Below, piece after piece: positions 17,290 through 26,769 of a DNA stretch of 64,000 nucleotides; the stretch's first letter is position 1; every line of letters starts with the position of its first letter. A program made the translations under genes and the position numbers. The notes below the pieces were generated by a model. It was not told the origin of the DNA and did no database searches. It saw only the letters and a program-made list of their open reading frames with translations. Source of the stretch: Candidatus Obscuribacterales bacterium (GTDB taxonomy: Bacteria > Cyanobacteriota > Vampirovibrionia > Obscuribacterales > Obscuribacteraceae); contig JAGVKG010000064.1 of the NCBI GenBank assembly GCA_020050685.1, positions 1-64,000 on the forward strand, read 5' to 3'.

Positions 17290-18780
17290 GTGAATAGATT
17301 TCTTCCTTTGGTTTTAGCAATGGCGGTTTCGTTTGCTTCGACATCGGCATACAGTCAAACGAGCGCCGTTGACAGTGCAGAAAAAAATGCTAATGCGGTA
17401 GGCGACACAAAGACAAACGAAGTAAAAGCCTCAGACGCCAAACCAGTCGACAAAACTAATATCTCCACCATTAACGATGCCCAGCAAACCGACGTAAAAG
17501 TACCGGCTCGCCCGCAGCAACCGGAAATCATCAGAGTAAATGAAAAGCGCACAAACCTGCTGCTGTTTAACACAGGCGCGGAAGCGATTACGGGAACGAT
17601 TGGCGGGGCCGCTGATGTGTTTTTGTTGGGCACCCTTGGTACAGTAGTTAGTACCGATCTTGATCGCTTAGTCCTCCATACCGGACGCTTAGATATTGAT
17701 ACGGGCAAGGCTCAACTTGCCATTTCTACTAGACTTGCCTCGGTAACGGTGAGACCAAATTCTGCTGTTGTTATTGAAGTGCATCCGCGCAAGCCGGTGC
17801 GAATCATGGCAATTGGTGGTGCTAACCAAGACAACGTTATGGTCAAGACGCGTGGTAAGCGCGGACAAATAATTTGGCTGAAGCCAGGCGAAGAAGTTGT
17901 AATCACGGATTCTGTTTTGCCCAAAGAAGATCTGCTTCCTTCCGATGGTGTGGCCAGACAAGAGCTGACCATGGCTATTCAAGCCAAGGGTCTCGATATT
18001 CGCAAGATGACATTTAACGATGCGCAAATGGCCGCTCAAGAAACTGCCAGACTGGAAGCAAACTATCGGCTTGGTGGGGATAAGAAATCTGGTCTTAACC
18101 GACTGGTATCACACGTGGTGCAAGGTGCCCAAGTAATCGAGCCTAAATTTGCACCAGCTAAAGTTGGTCAAGCCAATGCTGTCGCTGGTGGAGACCCTCT
18201 GCACATCATGGCCGAAGGTGGCAGTGAATTCACGATTGGTTCTGATGGCGCAATCAAACTGAGAACTGGTTTTCTTTTCATTCACGCAGACAAAATGGCA
18301 GAAGTTGATACTGCTGTCGGGCAAGCTTTTGGAGACAAAGATGCCTTGTTCTGTGTTGGTGCCAGCTCAAATAGAATGCGGGTCATGGCCTGCTCCGGCC
18401 CGGATGATGTTTGGGCTGTAGTTGGCGATCACAAATTGCCAGTCGCACCAGGACAAGAAGTCTTGGTCTGCGATCACGATCCGAAAGACGAAGATAAAAT
18501 GCCACCAGATGGAATTGGCCGCCGCGATTTGACCACAAAACAAATCACTGATGATTTCTCTGTGACTTTTGCAGACTTTTCCATTGTTTCCTTGCTCTTT
18601 AGTCAAGAACATTTGAAGACAGTTCGACAAGGCGTAAAAGATGTGGACAAAGATATCCTCGAGCGCCTAGAACGTGCCGCTGCGGCAATTAATACAATCA
18701 CTGCAGTCAAAGGCCCGTACAAATCCACGCCAAAATCCAAACCAAGCAACGCGCCAGGCAAACAGCAACGCCCAGTTTAA
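17290..18780 (+). CDS. Secreted protein with two FecR-like units
   Basis: A 496-residue exported protein starting with GTG after GAGGGAAAGTTT. It has a signal peptide (FLPLVLAMAVSFASTSAYSQ), then a low-complexity Lys/Asp/Thr linker to about residue 80. Two similar beta-rich units follow (about 95-240 and 300-430). Each has a strand set resembling FecR-type domains, ending in PGEEVVITD or PGQEVLVCD, and then DGVARQEL or DGIGRRDL. The C-terminus holds VKGPYKSTPKS. The gene at 19419 shares PGREIVLV, GIGWRDL and KGPY, so the two are paralogues. No sigma or anti-sigma gene is nearby, so a FecR signalling role is not supported. Confidence 0.75.
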   Translation: MNRFLPLVLAMAVSFASTSAYSQTSAVDSAEKNANAVGDTKTNEVKASDAKPVDKTNISTINDAQQTDVKVPARPQQPEIIRVNEKRTNLLLFNTGAEAITGTIGGAADVFLLGTLGTVVSTDLDRLVLHTGRLDIDTGKAQLAISTRLASVTVRPNSAVVIEVHPRKPVRIMAIGGANQDNVMVKTRGKRGQIIWLKPGEEVVITDSVLPKEDLLPSDGVARQELTMAIQAKGLDIRKMTFNDAQMAAQETARLEANYRLGGDKKSGLNRLVSHVVQGAQVIEPKFAPAKVGQANAVAGGDPLHIMAEGGSEFTIGSDGAIKLRTGFLFIHADKMAEVDTAVGQAFGDKDALFCVGASSNRMRVMACSGPDDVWAVVGDHKLPVAPGQEVLVCDHDPKDEDKMPPDGIGRRDLTTKQITDDFSVTFADFSIVSLLFSQEHLKTVRQGVKDVDKDILERLERAAAAINTITAVKGPYKSTPKSKPSNAPGKQQRPV

Positions 18781-18852
18781 GTATTTGGGATAGTGATTCT
18801 CCGTCGGATTCGACTCTCGTCGTGAACTTCGCAGCCTGGGTGCGCTAAGTTA

Positions 18853-19305
18853 TTACATGCCTATGGATTTTTTGCTAAAGGGTTCGTTGTAGCCATCTTT
18901 GATGCCGTCTTCAACGCCGTGTACTATACCTAGTACCGTGCCGCTGGCGACGCCGTATGGAATACCAAATGTGCCGGCTAAGACTTTCGCGCTTAGGTCC
19001 GGTTCATCGGTGAAATCGCTGTGCAAAGTTTTTACCATTCGATGCGATTCCGAGTAGATATATTTGCATGTCCTAATTGGAATTCCGCAGGTGATGGCAA
19101 ATAAGATTCCGCAAGATCCTTTGGCCACACCAAGGGTTTCCGAACAATGTGTCTTTAGACTGGAATTGTTGGAAGTTACATTCGGATTGCTTGTTGTGTC
19201 TTGTGTTTGCGCGAGATTGTCAGCTAACGCTGGCAGTGTCCAGGCAAGCAAACCGGAAACAAGCAAAAGCGAAAAGGATTTTGGAAATTGGCTCAGCCTG
19301 GTCAT
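18853..19305 (-). CDS. Small secreted or membrane protein, unknown
   Basis: A 150-residue protein from the ATG at 19305 (the frame is open to 19374). A signal peptide is evident (FSLLLVSGLLAWTLPALA). The mature part has four Cys in the central stretch (THCSETLGVAKGSCG, TCGIPIRTCKYIY) and a glycine-rich, weakly hydrophobic C-terminal half (FGIPYGVASGTVLGIVHGVEDGIKDGY). No family recognised. It sits between the two FecR-like paralogues on the opposite strand. Confidence 0.65.
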   Translation of the reverse strand: MTRLSQFPKSFSLLLVSGLLAWTLPALADNLAQTQDTTSNPNVTSNNSSLKTHCSETLGVAKGSCGILFAITCGIPIRTCKYIYSESHRMVKTLHSDFTDEPDLSAKVLAGTFGIPYGVASGTVLGIVHGVEDGIKDGYNEPFSKKSIGM

Positions 19306-19418
19306 GTTAATTACTCGTGCATTGAGTGGGGAAACCCGTAGCAGATTGTAGCGGATATGAGAGGCGTTAGGCATATAATGCTGTCGTGCTTGCTAATGAA
19401 AGTTATCTTGAGGTCCAA

Positions 19419-20327
19419 ATGAAATATTTTTGTTTGACAAAACTTGCGCTCGCATTCGGTGCTGTGCTTGGCTTTGCGGGAGTTCTGCCCGGCTTGGCTG
19501 CACCGAATCAGAGTCAAACGAATAAGGTCACGACTATTGCCAGTCACCCGGCTGTCAATTCTCCTTCATTTGTTAACACCGGCGTGATTCCAAAAGTAGA
19601 CGAAGGCGGACTGCCGCCAGTTAACCAGCACTACACTCCAATTGCTGTGAAGTGCAGCAAGATGTCCGGGCTTTCTCTCAGCGGCAAGGCAAAAATGATG
19701 CTGGTTGATAAAGTGCCGGGCTCAGTTGTTCTGGATGATCGGACCGTAGATTGGCAGTGCCATTACAATCTCATACGTGGCTGCGCCATGCTTACGACCA
19801 AGAAACCGATTTTGGTAGATGCTTTGGATGCGAAAGTTTATCTTGATCAAGGCACCACTGCAATTGTGCACGTTGATGATCAAGTAATCCGTTGCGTGAA
19901 TCTCACGGACAGTCATATGCATAGTTTTAGACTGGTGTTTGGCGGACACTACTTTGATATCGATCCAGGGCGCGAAATTGTTTTGGTCAAGGACACTCAT
20001 CAGAACCCCAAAGCACTAGCCATTCAAGAAGGGATTGGTTGGCGCGATCTTTATCAAAGTAAGGTGGATGGAAAATGGGTTTTTGTCTACAGAGTGTCAG
20101 CTAAAGACACGCTCAAGACTTGTAAGATTTATCGCCAACTAAAAGAATCACCGAATGCTCTTGATCAAGAACTGCGCAACGACTTGGTCAAGTCGGTTGC
20201 AGCACTCGAGACAATGTATAACAAGCGCAAAGGTCCATACCACCTGACGCCTTATCACTATGGAACTGGCGATGCACCTCAGGGTGAGACACAGACTGCC
20301 AGCCGAAATTCCAGCACCGCCCAATAA
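19419..20327 (+). CDS. Secreted FecR-like protein, paralogue of 17290-18780
   Basis: A 302-residue exported protein. GAGG precedes the ATG at 19419, giving a clean signal peptide (YFCLTKLALAFGAVLGFAGVLPGLA). One beta-rich FecR-like unit runs over about residues 80-220: LDAKVYLDQGTTAIVHV, then FDIDPGREIVLVKD, then EGIGWRDL. A helical C-terminal part ends with NKRKGPYHLTPY. The PGxE, GIGxRDL and KGPY landmarks, in the same order, also occur in the larger neighbour, which has two units. Function unknown; both look like envelope proteins. A good terminator follows at 20351-20383. Confidence 0.75.
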   Translation: MKYFCLTKLALAFGAVLGFAGVLPGLAAPNQSQTNKVTTIASHPAVNSPSFVNTGVIPKVDEGGLPPVNQHYTPIAVKCSKMSGLSLSGKAKMMLVDKVPGSVVLDDRTVDWQCHYNLIRGCAMLTTKKPILVDALDAKVYLDQGTTAIVHVDDQVIRCVNLTDSHMHSFRLVFGGHYFDIDPGREIVLVKDTHQNPKALAIQEGIGWRDLYQSKVDGKWVFVYRVSAKDTLKTCKIYRQLKESPNALDQELRNDLVKSVAALETMYNKRKGPYHLTPYHYGTGDAPQGETQTASRNSSTAQ

Positions 20328-20350
20328 GCGTCAATTGAACCTTCTCAAGC

Positions 20351-20383
20351 CAGTCTAGCCCAGTTACTGGGTTGGACTGTTTT
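20351..20383 (+). terminator. Rho-independent terminator
   Basis: A 13-bp stem (CAGTCTAGCCCAG/CTGGGTTGGACTG, two G-U pairs) with loop TTA is followed by TTTT. It ends transcription of the FecR-like paralogue. Confidence 0.8.
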
Positions 20384-20473
20384 GATTAAACCTGTCGTTT
20401 GCTCGTATTTTCCCCACTGAAAGCGGCTTCTACTTTTTGTATAAAGTGGAAATTCCAAGCAGAGGGCAAGCTG

Positions 20474-21538
20474 ATGGCTGAAATTAAGGCTCACGATGGC
20501 AAGTCAGAACTAGCAAGAGCGCATAAGTCGAAGTGCTCAGCTGCCAGCCTTGAAGCTAACAGCCACGCTGCAAATAGAGCGGAAAGGGCAAAGCCTGGGT
20601 CACCGGCTAAACGGGCAGCAGTTTCAGGTGCTATTGCTGGAGCAATTGTTTGTGGTGTGCCTATTTGTGCTTCTGCAGAATCTCAATTGATGACAAACGA
20701 ACCGGTACCATTGCTTGTATCAGCAGCGCCATTTAAAAAGCTTACAACTATCAATCTGGATGATCCTGGTTTTCGCATTTTTTATGTCAATGATCCGGAC
20801 TGGGCAGTACCCTATAAACAAGTGAAAGATGCTGTTGTCTCTGTCGATGTTGAATATCAATCGCGTGATGGTAAGCACAAATGCAAAGCCAGTCATGGAT
20901 CCGGTAGCCTTCTTAGTGCAGATGGATTGATTGTCACTGCCACTCATGTGATTGCCGATGCGCCTCGACTTCCAGCTTACCTTGGCGAAAAACCGCTCAA
21001 GAAAATCACCATTACTGATTCAAAGCAAAACACATATGCCGTTGAAGACGTTGGTGGCGAACATCCTGTTGATCTGAGTTTCGTTCACGTTGTCGGAAAT
21101 GCCAAAGGCAACAAGTTTTCATTTGTAAAACTGGCTGAGTCGAGCGACATTGCGAGGCAAAAAAATGGATTCGTGGTTGGCTATCCGTTGACTTTTGGTA
21201 TCCCATTTATTAGTGGCGGTCAGTACAACGGATTGGTGAAGTTATCTGCGATTAACTACAATCGCTTGCCTAACGAAAATACGGAACGCAATTTGCAACA
21301 GTGGTCATCCAAAGGTTTGTCCGGAGAAAGTGGTGGTCTGCATTTTGTGCAAACCGCAGATGGTCCACGATTAGTTGGTGTGCAAAGCCGATCGTATCCT
21401 GAGATCGGTAACTTTGCTACGCCTGTGGAAGATGTGAGACGGGGGCTGAGCAAAATGGCTGGCATAAAGAAGAATGCCGATGGCACATTTGCTTTTGACC
21501 TGATTCAAAATCGACGCGGACAGAAGAAGGCTTCCTAA
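20474..21538 (+). CDS. Trypsin-like serine protease (S1-type)
   Basis: A 354-residue protein starting at the ATG after GAGGGCAAGCTG. The N-terminal 50 residues are charged, followed by a hydrophobic Ala/Gly stretch (AAVSGAIAGAIVCGVPICASA) that is a late signal peptide or anchor. The protease domain shows GSGSLLSADGLIVTATHVIA (His158), HPVDLSFVHV (Asp200) and GLSGESGGLHF (Ser286), the triad in chymotrypsin-fold order. GESGG replaces the common GDSGG/GNSGG. No PDZ domain follows, so it differs from DegP/HtrA. It is convergent with cysNC, with 2 bases between stops. Substrate unknown. Confidence 0.85.
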   Translation: MAEIKAHDGKSELARAHKSKCSAASLEANSHAANRAERAKPGSPAKRAAVSGAIAGAIVCGVPICASAESQLMTNEPVPLLVSAAPFKKLTTINLDDPGFRIFYVNDPDWAVPYKQVKDAVVSVDVEYQSRDGKHKCKASHGSGSLLSADGLIVTATHVIADAPRLPAYLGEKPLKKITITDSKQNTYAVEDVGGEHPVDLSFVHVVGNAKGNKFSFVKLAESSDIARQKNGFVVGYPLTFGIPFISGGQYNGLVKLSAINYNRLPNENTERNLQQWSSKGLSGESGGLHFVQTADGPRLVGVQSRSYPEIGNFATPVEDVRRGLSKMAGIKKNADGTFAFDLIQNRRGQKKAS

Positions 21539-21540
21539 AA

Positions 21541-23457
21541 CTAGGATTTGGTCGTTGCCTTTTGTTGGACGACAGTTTGAGTTTCACCAAATGAAAATCC
21601 GCGGCCAGCAAGCAGCTGGGTGATAGCTTTCATTTCTTCTTCCACAGTCATCTTGCTCGAGTCAAGACGCAAGGCTGGTTCTTGCGGCGGTTGATATGGC
21701 ATATCGCGTCCGGAGAAAGATGGTAGTTTGCCGTCTTTGGCTTTAGCGTATAAGCCTTTGGGATCGCGTTCTTCGCAAACTTCCATCGGGCAGAATACAA
21801 ACACTTCGTTGAAGTCTTGTGCACCAATTATTTGTTTGGCTAATTCACGGTCTTTGGCATAAGGTGAAATCACAGCCACGATAACGATGGTGCCGGTATC
21901 AAGAAATAGTTTGGCAGCTTGGGCAACACGGCGAATGTTTTCGGCGCGGTCTTCGCGGCTAAATCCAAGTCCGGCACATAAGCCATGGCGGAGATTGTCG
22001 CCGTCCAAGACAACTGCTTGCATTCCTTGTTCAAAGAATTGTCTTTGCAATTTTTTGGCTAGGGTGCTCTTGCCGGCGCCGGACAAACCGGTAAGCCACA
22101 AGACTGTGCCTTTGTGTTTCTTCTCGCGCTCAAATTCGGTACGTTCGACATAGCCTGTTTCACAAGTGACGTTGCGATCAATTGCGACCGCCTTGCTTGC
22201 TTCTTGAGACTTGCCTTCAATGCTGCCAAATGCCACTGTCTCGTATTTTGAGCAGATGACTAAATTGCTTACCAGACCGGACTGGCTGGAATGATCATAT
22301 GCCAGTGGTTTCTTGGCCTTCAGAACTACATGAGCGAATGTGCCATTGGCCAAATTTGCCAGATCGGCAAACATTTCGGATTCTAGATGATTGGACTCGG
22401 GCATGGTTATCTTGCAATAAGATTCATTCGTGCCAATTTTTACAAGATATTCGTTATCCGGATCAAATGGATGAGTGCTTACCCAAGCAATTTGGGCGCG
22501 AATTTCGTTATCTGTTTCCGGAATTTGATTCGGGAAGGAAATGATTTCACCACGCTCGACAAAGATTTGATCAGAAAGAATCAGAGCAATTGAATCGCCA
22601 CTGACTGCTTCTGGCAAACGCTTATTAGGAAACTGAACAATTGCTTCCACCTTGGCCATTTTGCCGGAAGGCGAAAAGAAAATCTGTGTGCCCGGTGTGA
22701 TCTTGCCGGAAACAACGCGGCCGGCAAAATATCTTTCATCATCAAATTTGTAAACATCTTGCAGCAACATGCGGAATGGGGCTGACGACTTGGCTTGAAC
22801 CGTGAGCGTCGCATGTTGGCTGTCAATTAAAGGCAACAGTGCTTGACCAAAGTACCAAGGAAAGTTTTTCGAGACACTAACAATGTTCTCGCCGTTCAAA
22901 GCTGAAATTGGCACCACGGCAACGCAATTGAGTTTTTCTTGGGCGATTTCGGCGCGTATCTCTTCTGAGAGACGCTCGAACTTTTCTTGATCGTAACCAA
23001 TCTTGTCCAGCTTATTCACGACTGCGACAACATTGGTGATACCCAGTACGGAAAGGATTTTTAAGTGGCGAGTCGTTTGGGCGCGAATGCCTTCCTGGCA
23101 ATCGAGCACAAGAATGCCCAGCTCCGCTTCCGATGCGCCAGTCGCCATGTTTTTGAGGAACTCGATATGACCGGGTGCATCAATTAAAACAAAGCGGCGA
23201 TCGTTGAACTCAAAGCGAACGCGGGTTGTGTCAATGGAAATACCTTGCTCTTGTTCTTCTTGCAAGGCATCCAAGAAAAATGCTGGCTCGAAGACAACGC
23301 CTTTGTCTTGGCAAATCTTTTGCACATAAGCAATGCGGTCTTCCGGGATTTGCCCGCAGTCCATAAGGATGCGACCAAGTAATGTGGACTTGCCGTGGTC
23401 GACGTGTCCGACGATAACTATCTTACCGATTTGTTCCCCGATCGTTTCTTGGGTCAT
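21541..23457 (-). CDS. cysNC: Bifunctional sulfate adenylyltransferase subunit 1 / adenylylsulfate kinase
   Basis: A fusion of about 638 residues. The N-terminal GTPase part (CysN, residues 1-430) has IVGHVDHGKSTLLGRI (G1), DAPGHIEFLKNMATGAS (G3) and VVNKLDKIGY (G4), plus EF-Tu-like barrels. It drives APS formation by CysD. The C-terminal part (about 440-630) is APS kinase: WLTGLSGAGKSTLAKKL (P-loop), VVLDGDNLRHGL and the REDRAENIRRVA block. Together with CysD, sulfate is converted to PAPS. AGGG lies 6 bases before the ATG at 23457; an ATG at 23463 is possible. It follows cysD by about 12 bases. Confidence 0.95.
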   Translation of the reverse strand: MTQETIGEQIGKIVIVGHVDHGKSTLLGRILMDCGQIPEDRIAYVQKICQDKGVVFEPAFFLDALQEEQEQGISIDTTRVRFEFNDRRFVLIDAPGHIEFLKNMATGASEAELGILVLDCQEGIRAQTTRHLKILSVLGITNVVAVVNKLDKIGYDQEKFERLSEEIRAEIAQEKLNCVAVVPISALNGENIVSVSKNFPWYFGQALLPLIDSQHATLTVQAKSSAPFRMLLQDVYKFDDERYFAGRVVSGKITPGTQIFFSPSGKMAKVEAIVQFPNKRLPEAVSGDSIALILSDQIFVERGEIISFPNQIPETDNEIRAQIAWVSTHPFDPDNEYLVKIGTNESYCKITMPESNHLESEMFADLANLANGTFAHVVLKAKKPLAYDHSSQSGLVSNLVICSKYETVAFGSIEGKSQEASKAVAIDRNVTCETGYVERTEFEREKKHKGTVLWLTGLSGAGKSTLAKKLQRQFFEQGMQAVVLDGDNLRHGLCAGLGFSREDRAENIRRVAQAAKLFLDTGTIVIVAVISPYAKDRELAKQIIGAQDFNEVFVFCPMEVCEERDPKGLYAKAKDGKLPSFSGRDMPYQPPQEPALRLDSSKMTVEEEMKAITQLLAGRGFSFGETQTVVQQKATTKS

Positions 23458-23469
23458 AGCCATCCCTAC

Positions 23470-24273
23470 CTACATGTATCCGACTTGGCGCAATTTTTGC
23501 ATTGCGTAAGTATCTACCTTGTCTTGAGCACGTCCGGCTCTCTCGCCTGTTTTGGTTGATTTGAGCTCGGTAATGATATCGTCGATAGTCTTGGCCTGCG
23601 AATCAATGGTGCCTGTGCAAGGTGCACAGCCAAGGCTTCTATAGCGCTTGCCGTTTTCAGCAAAATAAAGCGGCATGACTTCAATCTCTTCTTGGCGGAT
23701 ATATTCCCAAATGTCCAACTCAGTCCATTGCAAAAGCGGATGTATGCGTAAATGTACTTCTTCCGGCAAGTGCAAGTTGTAGAAGTTCCAAAGTTCTGCC
23801 GGTTGATCTTTGTAAGTCCAGCTAGCAGAATCAACTCTTGGTGATACAACACGCTCTTTGCCGCGCGAGCCTTCTTCGTCTCGGCGAATACCAAGCAAGA
23901 GCGCTTGAATCTTATGCTCAGCAATTGTATCGAGCAAGGCTTGCGTCTTGAGCGCACCACAGCAGGTCAGTCTGCCCATCTCGGGATTCATGCCCTCTTC
24001 CAGGGCTTTCTTGTTTTGGCCAACAATTAGTTTGAGGTTATTGTCTTTGACAAATTGATCACGCCAGGTGATCATTTCGGGAATCTTGTAACTGGTATCA
24101 ATGTGCACCAGAGTAATTGGGCAGTGACCAAGAAATGCTTTCCGCACCAAATGCATAAGCACGGTTGAATCTTTGCCCATGGACCAGAGCATGGCTAAGT
24201 TTTTGGTTTTCTTGTAAGCCTCTCGAATGATAAAAACACTTTCATTCTCGAGTCGGCTCAAATAGTCATTCAT
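23470..24273 (-). CDS. cysD: Sulfate adenylyltransferase subunit 2
   Basis: This 267-residue PP-loop ATP sulfurylase catalytic subunit forms APS from sulfate and ATP. AMLWSMGKDSTVLMHLVRKAF is the PP-loop (S-M-G-K-D-S rather than SGGKDS), HIDTSYKIPEM and GIRRDEEGSRGKERV are the family's conserved blocks, and the C-terminus holds YRSLGCAPCTGTID. Length is slightly below the usual 300. It is the first gene of the cysD-cysNC pair. No PAPS reductase or sulfite reductase is in the window, so PAPS may serve sulfation rather than only cysteine synthesis; that is speculation. Confidence 0.95.
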   Translation of the reverse strand: MNDYLSRLENESVFIIREAYKKTKNLAMLWSMGKDSTVLMHLVRKAFLGHCPITLVHIDTSYKIPEMITWRDQFVKDNNLKLIVGQNKKALEEGMNPEMGRLTCCGALKTQALLDTIAEHKIQALLLGIRRDEEGSRGKERVVSPRVDSASWTYKDQPAELWNFYNLHLPEEVHLRIHPLLQWTELDIWEYIRQEEIEVMPLYFAENGKRYRSLGCAPCTGTIDSQAKTIDDIITELKSTKTGERAGRAQDKVDTYAMQKLRQVGYM

Positions 24274-24490
24274 TCAACTAGCCCTTTGGTGTCTGCTTGG
24301 CATCTGCTTGTGCCTGTCTTTGACCTGTCGTCTGAGCTCATTGCTGGCGGGATTTAGCTTCTCGGCTTGCAATCGACGATAAGTCAATTATCTGAACTAT
24401 TCTAGTAAAGAGGCGAGGATTTTGTATTTAGTAGCTTTTACTCAAGACTCTTGGCAAGCGTGCTGCTGCGCTCTGGTAACCGACCGTGAC

Positions 24491-26728
24491 TTAGCTAATG
24501 AAGCGAGAACCCGGCCCGTCAAATAACTTGTAGGCTTCTTTAATCGTGCCTGAATCTGTGGTGCTGTTTGGACCTTTTAGACCGGAATAATTAGCACCGG
24601 GAGATGATTGATTTGAGGCACCACCTGTGGTGCCCGCAACTGGTGCTCTATTGAAGCTTTGGCGGGAAGTGATTTCTTCTGTCTTCTTCGGAGCGTTGTT
24701 GTTTGGTCCAGGACCGGAAAGAGCAGCCTGCGGTGGCGAACCAAGAGAGCTTGGATTTGATGGCGGCGCGGATTGCAGACTAGCCATTTGGCGCGCGGCG
24801 CTTTTAGATTGCGGTGGCTTAGTAGCTTCCTTGCTCACTACCTTGATCTTGACCACAATTGGTCTGGCCAAAATAGCTTCAGCAGCAGCTTTGATATGAC
24901 TGACTTTATTTTCAACCAACTTCTGCAAGTTGTCCGAGAACAAACCAACAGTAATATCTTTGCTGGTTAATCCCAAGCAACAAGCATGCAAGGAAAGCAA
25001 GCTATGAGTTGGTTTGTGATGACTGTCTAGATATTCAAGAATTTGATCCCAGGTATAGTCGAGATCCAAATTGTCCGGCGCCGGTTCACGCACCGAAGAA
25101 ACTTCTGCTGGCTCGTCGCTTGATTCGATCTGGCTATCAGATGGTTCTTCTGCCGCTTGCGACAAAACTGCTGGGGGTGGAGCAACTTGAGGTTGCGATT
25201 CTTGAGCCTCTGAAATTGGCGTGACTGGTGTTGCTGCTGCTTGTGATTGTTCAATTGTTGATTGAACAACAGGAACTTGAGTTGTTGGTGCTTGCGCAAT
25301 CGGTGCTTGAACAATTGGTGCGGCGGGCGGAATTTGCTGTGCTTGCGGGATTTGCTGGACCTGTGGAATTTGTGGTGCCTGAGCCGGTTGTATTGGTTGG
25401 ACTTGTGGTGCAGGTGCAGGCGCGGGCTGGATTGGCGCTTGCTGTATCGGCTGCGATGCCGGTGCTGTTCGTGGTGTAGGCGCAACTGCTTGTTGTGGTG
25501 CTGCCGGCGGAATATAGGCATCACCGGTTAAGCGCGCTTCGATGCTTTCGAGACGTTCTTGCAATTGACGCACCATGCCGATTTCGTGTCTGTGGCAAAT
25601 GGATAGCAATCCCATTTCTAAATGAGTGGCTGGCTGAGTGGTGCGGCGACAAGTGGACTCCAGTCGGTCAAGTCGCTCAACAATTTGCGCCAAGTCGGCA
25701 TTGTCCCAAGCCTTAGCTTGCTCGCACAAACTAGTTATATAACTGGCTGAACCAACAATCAATGAATTCAATGGCGAGCTCAACTCTGCTTCATTCAATT
25801 GAGAGGCAGCGGATAAGCAAGCTGCTTTTGTCAGATTGAGAAAATGGATAGATAGTTCTTGAGCAATAACCGCAGGTTCTCTACCTTCGGAAAGCAATTT
25901 GTGCAAAGCCGCTAAAACCAAGCTTGCTTGTTTATCCAAAAGGTGTTTGCTGATTTCCAGCAGTACATCTTCGTGTACGGCACCGAGCAGTGAAAGCAGA
26001 TCGTTGACCGTAACCGGTTTACCTGGTTCTGCTAAAAGCCCAGCTTGATCCAAAAGACTCAATGCATCACGTAAACTGCCACCGGAACGTCTGGCGATCA
26101 GAGCCAACGTTTCAGGCTCCATTTCTAAGCCTTCTAGTTTGGCAATTTTGGCCAGATACTGACTGAGTTCTTCGGCGCCAACCAAGCGGAACATCAGCTT
26201 TTGGCAGCGACTAATGATTGTTTGTGGCACCTTGTGCTCTTCAGTAGTTGCAAGCACAAAGACAACATTGGCTGGTGGCTCTTCGATTGTTTTCAGTAAA
26301 GCATTGAATGCCTCTTTGGTCAGCATGTGACATTCGTCAATAATGTAAAACTTGAAGCGACCGCCAACTGCAACCAGCGGCGCGCGCTCAATCAAAACAC
26401 GCGCATCGTCAACACTGTTGTTGGAAGCTGCGTCCAACTCGAATACAGCAGTTGAATTGCCTTCTTTGATTTCTTCGCAGTTCGTGCATTTGCCGCAGGG
26501 ATTTGCCGTCGGGCCATTTTGGCAATTCAGGGATTTGGCCAAAATTCTTGCCGATGAGGTTTTGCCAGTGCCTCGCGGTCCGGTAAACAAATAAGCATGC
26601 GTCAAGCGATTGTTGTCAATTGCATTGGTCAAGGTTTTGGCGACCGACGTTTGACCAACCAATTCACCCAGCGACTGTGGCCGGTACTTGAGATAAAGCG
26701 GCTTATACTTTGCTAAGGAAGTTTGCAT
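24491..26728 (-). CDS. dnaX: DNA polymerase III subunit gamma/tau
   Basis: The clamp-loader ATPase, 745 residues. It has YRPQSLGELVGQ, Walker A (FTGPRGTGKTSSARILAKSL), four zinc-binding Cys (residue about 69 and CGKCTNC), Walker B with DECHML, and the SRC sensor (ISRCQKLMFR). After domain III comes a Pro/Gln/Ala-rich linker (about residues 400-540, with many PQ and QAP repeats), then a tau-like C-terminal domain (DNLDLDYTWDQILEYLDS) and a Ser/Gly/Asn-rich tail. I saw no slippery A-run suggesting a programmed gamma frameshift. Unlike in many genomes, ybaB and recR are not adjacent; they lie 10 kb away. Confidence 0.96.
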   Translation of the reverse strand: MQTSLAKYKPLYLKYRPQSLGELVGQTSVAKTLTNAIDNNRLTHAYLFTGPRGTGKTSSARILAKSLNCQNGPTANPCGKCTNCEEIKEGNSTAVFELDAASNNSVDDARVLIERAPLVAVGGRFKFYIIDECHMLTKEAFNALLKTIEEPPANVVFVLATTEEHKVPQTIISRCQKLMFRLVGAEELSQYLAKIAKLEGLEMEPETLALIARRSGGSLRDALSLLDQAGLLAEPGKPVTVNDLLSLLGAVHEDVLLEISKHLLDKQASLVLAALHKLLSEGREPAVIAQELSIHFLNLTKAACLSAASQLNEAELSSPLNSLIVGSASYITSLCEQAKAWDNADLAQIVERLDRLESTCRRTTQPATHLEMGLLSICHRHEIGMVRQLQERLESIEARLTGDAYIPPAAPQQAVAPTPRTAPASQPIQQAPIQPAPAPAPQVQPIQPAQAPQIPQVQQIPQAQQIPPAAPIVQAPIAQAPTTQVPVVQSTIEQSQAAATPVTPISEAQESQPQVAPPPAVLSQAAEEPSDSQIESSDEPAEVSSVREPAPDNLDLDYTWDQILEYLDSHHKPTHSLLSLHACCLGLTSKDITVGLFSDNLQKLVENKVSHIKAAAEAILARPIVVKIKVVSKEATKPPQSKSAARQMASLQSAPPSNPSSLGSPPQAALSGPGPNNNAPKKTEEITSRQSFNRAPVAGTTGGASNQSSPGANYSGLKGPNSTTDSGTIKEAYKLFDGPGSRFIS

Positions 26729-26769
26729 ATGTAAATTCTACTTGATCCACGTTGTCATGTTTGTAAACG

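Noticed and set aside
21012-21206. Riboswitch or CRISPR-like signal in the window
   Set aside because: No array of regular spacers and no recognisable riboswitch fold was found anywhere, including before cysD and nrdA.
25027-25531. Open frames rich in Leu/Trp/Cys (plus strand) or His/Gln/Arg (minus strand)
   Set aside because: They are other-frame readings of the Pro/Gln-rich linker of dnaX.
24491-26728. Programmed frameshift in dnaX producing gamma
   Set aside because: No A-run slippery site followed by a stem was seen near the end of domain III.
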